From positions 221,001 through 285,000 of the forward strand of contig JAUJYZ010000289.1 of assembly GCA_033675265.1 (NCBI GenBank): a stretch of DNA of 64,000 bases, read 5' to 3'. A program made the position numbers and the translations under genes. The notes below the pieces were generated by a model, which ran no database searches, was not told where the DNA came from, and saw only the letters and a program-made list of their open reading frames with translations. The stretch comes from Actinostola sp. cb2023. Lineage: Eukaryota > Cnidaria > Anthozoa > Actiniaria > Actinostolidae. This document shows positions 62,260 to 64,000 of this stretch, piece by piece; within the stretch, counting starts at the first letter, position 1, and every line of letters begins with the position of its first letter.

Positions 62260-64000
62260 GGATTGTGACATCATTCGAAGCGCATCAGTACGTGACACTC
62301 ATAACCACGCGGCGAACGATACAACAACTATACATAATAATTTTTTTAAACAACGATGCACTTTTGAACTTTTTACATGTGAAAGCAAATACACATCCTC
62401 AAGAAAACGTAAATCTTTATATTTTCATCCAAGAAGAAGATCGTCGACTTCGTCTTCAAAGAAACCGTTTCCAAACAGAGCAGAAAACCATACAAATACA
62501 TACACACTAAAACATGCCCCGGCACCCGCAATACTCGAACAAGCCAGAGCACAATAAATTTACTGCGATATTTTGTCATTTGCATATGACCTGTCGACCT
62601 TTGTTGAATACTGACCAGATATCTTGACAAGTGGTTGACAGTGTTAGGCGAGTATACGTGAAATTCGACCGTAGTGCGTTCTAAAAGTTCGATTGCACAT
62701 GGAATTTAAGTTATGCTTGTGAAAAACACACTAACAGACTCTCGAGATAATGAACTTCAAAACGGTGTCTCAATTTTCCGATATAACGCCTTCCAAACTA
62801 ATTTGCGCTTTTCCAAAATGTAAAAAAAACGTTTATTCTCCATTAAATGTCACTGAAAAAAATATCCTTCCGTTCAACAGTACTATAACCTCAACGAAAA
62901 AATAAAAGATCCGTAAGATTTCATTGAACACTGACTACAGAAATTTTGTTTCTGACGAAAAACACAAAATCGTTATGCCATTCCGAGTATTTCAGCCCAT
63001 TCACTAGGTTTACTAAAAGGGTCCGAATTTCGGACCCTTTTGGTCGCTCCGAGTATTTCCGCCCATTCACTAGGTTCGCAAAAAGGGTCCGAATTTCGGA
63101 CCCTTTTGGTTGCTCCGAGTATTTCCGCCCATTCCATTTCTGCAGCCCTTTTGTAAACCATTTAATTTTAAAAATACGACACTAAAATACACTAAAGTAT
63201 GATACAAAGTTAGTTGTATGCTGTTAAGATGCAACCAGGATATGCAGTTGTACATTGCGTTTATTTGCAGTTTATTTACACTTGATGAACACATTAGTTA
63301 CTGAAAATGTTTTCAGAATTTTCTGAGAAGCCGGGATTTGCTCTAATATTAGCATATTGAGTAGAAACCAATTGGCTACATTTGCTCTTATTCTATAAGT
63401 AATTATAAAGTGTATTGAAATTAATTTAACTTCGACGAAAACGTCATATACATATATCTTTAAAAACTTGTTGTGTGTTTCCCTATTTACTTTAGAAGTA
63501 TTTTTCTCTCATATTTTAGTGTGTCAGTTTTCTTTACCAATGAACAGCCGCAACAAAACTGGTCGATTTGTAAACCGCGCGACAGCTATGTCTTAAGTTT
63601 AAGCAATGATAGAACCAGTTTCAATGAAATAAACTGAGTAACTTGCGAAATAGCTAGACAAATTATGTAGTATAAATTAAAAGTATTAGTAAACATGAAC
63701 CGTCGTTTTTAAAACTGGCTTTGTATGTCCTTACGGCATTTCGGCGTTCTCTTTCTTTGCCTCTCTTACACTAGTGTCGTAAGCTTCTCCTCGATGTTGT
63801 TACTTCTGTATAAAGACATATCAATCTGGCCAGTTTAGTTCATAGATATAAACTGAGTGATTTGACCGGACATCAACGACCGGCGTATGCTGATGATAAT
63901 GGAGTTTGATCGGCGATGGTATACATCGTTATGGAGTCACATACCTGGATATATGTTAGAGTAACGATGTTCACTAGAAGTATAGTCCTCCATGCTGGTA
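62260..64000. other. Right-end intergenic region
   Basis: AT-rich. A frame at 62258-62557 and several short ones have no signature. Apart from the palindromic tandem repeat at 62978-63135 nothing was recognised, and no further DUF6589 exon was found. Confidence 0.5.
62978..63135. repeat. Tandem ~73-bp repeat with internal perfect palindrome, 2.3 copies
   Basis: Each unit holds ccgagtatttc, gcccattcactaggtt and the palindrome aaaagggtccgaa-t-ttcggaccctttt (13-bp arms, 1-base centre), at about 63015-63041 and 63081-63107. Confidence 0.9.

Noticed and set aside
62258..62557. 99-codon frame as a further DUF6589 exon
   Set aside because: No match to the expected next block (IWK..Y or LYQLRNLINRTNV type), and it begins inside the edge of a MITE.
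1..64000. tRNA, rRNA or other structured RNA genes
   Set aside because: I saw no tRNA A/B-box pairs in a plausible cloverleaf context and no rRNA-like blocks by eye; covariance-model searches would be decisive.

Overview
This is a eukaryotic, metazoan nuclear window. It is AT-rich, with GT-AG introns, microsatellites, minisatellites and many nested transposable elements, and no prokaryotic-style operons. Intron-bearing DIRS elements, many palindromic miniature elements and a DUF6589-type gene suggest a marine invertebrate. I lean towards a cnidarian or another early-branching lineage, but the window does not prove it. LAYOUT. (1) 1-3420: dead retroelements. A chimeric Ty3/Gypsy remnant lies on the minus strand (reverse transcriptase/RNase H joined to RNase H/integrase, plus a gag zinc-knuckle piece), followed by a LINE 3' end on the plus strand. 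(2) 4041-24351: one host gene on the plus strand, a TMEM161-family multi-pass membrane protein. I could place eight exons that join in one open frame of 416 codons; the N-terminal ~70 residues were not found. The exons total 1.25 kb inside 20 kb, because the introns are filled by tandem arrays: a TAATAC-type microsatellite, a 4.9-kb array of 18-bp units, a 1.3-kb array of 51-bp units, a 4.9-kb array of 52-bp units, a 40-bp array that has copied the exon-intron boundary itself, and a CCTT array. Several arrays begin within about ten bases of a 5' splice site. (3) 24.4-31.7 kb: intergenic, with a TIR element, a trio of TGACGTCA palindromes and a 2.8-kb minisatellite of 18-20-bp units. (4) 31708-38222: two tandem DIRS-type tyrosine-recombinase retroelements bounded by CGTAA. 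The first keeps gag exon 1; the second keeps the gag zinc-knuckle exon, RT, RNase H and recombinase, all decayed. A 1.3-kb long-TIR element with a 7-bp target duplication sits between them. (5) 39090-41724: a foldback transposon whose long inverted arms are tandem arrays. It has a perfect 6-bp target duplication and the DNA-binding stump of an integrase-like transposase. (6) 42-45.9 kb: a dispersed repeat carrying a 67-residue reading frame, a 45-bp minisatellite, a palindromic MITE, a perfect hairpin and an 18-bp minisatellite. (7) 45.9-47.25 kb: a GC-rich island with a CCAAT-box cluster, a small unknown high-GC3 gene, a broken inverted copy of its start, and a second reading frame running into an array of splice-donor-like CAGGTAGG units. 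(8) 47.3-54.8 kb: an 873-bp TIR element, a gag-like remnant, and a 3.7-kb element with ~820-bp inverted arms and other elements nested inside it. (9) 55237-60583: a decayed multi-exon gene joining an N-terminal cysteine-rich (ZAD-like) module to a DUF6589-type domain, interrupted by a TIR element. (10) 60.6-64 kb: MITEs, a second copy of the 67-residue repeat, and short palindromic tandem repeats. Of the genes seen, TMEM161 looks like a functional host locus, with one doubtful splice junction near 21706. The GC-rich small genes may be real. The rest is mobile or decayed.
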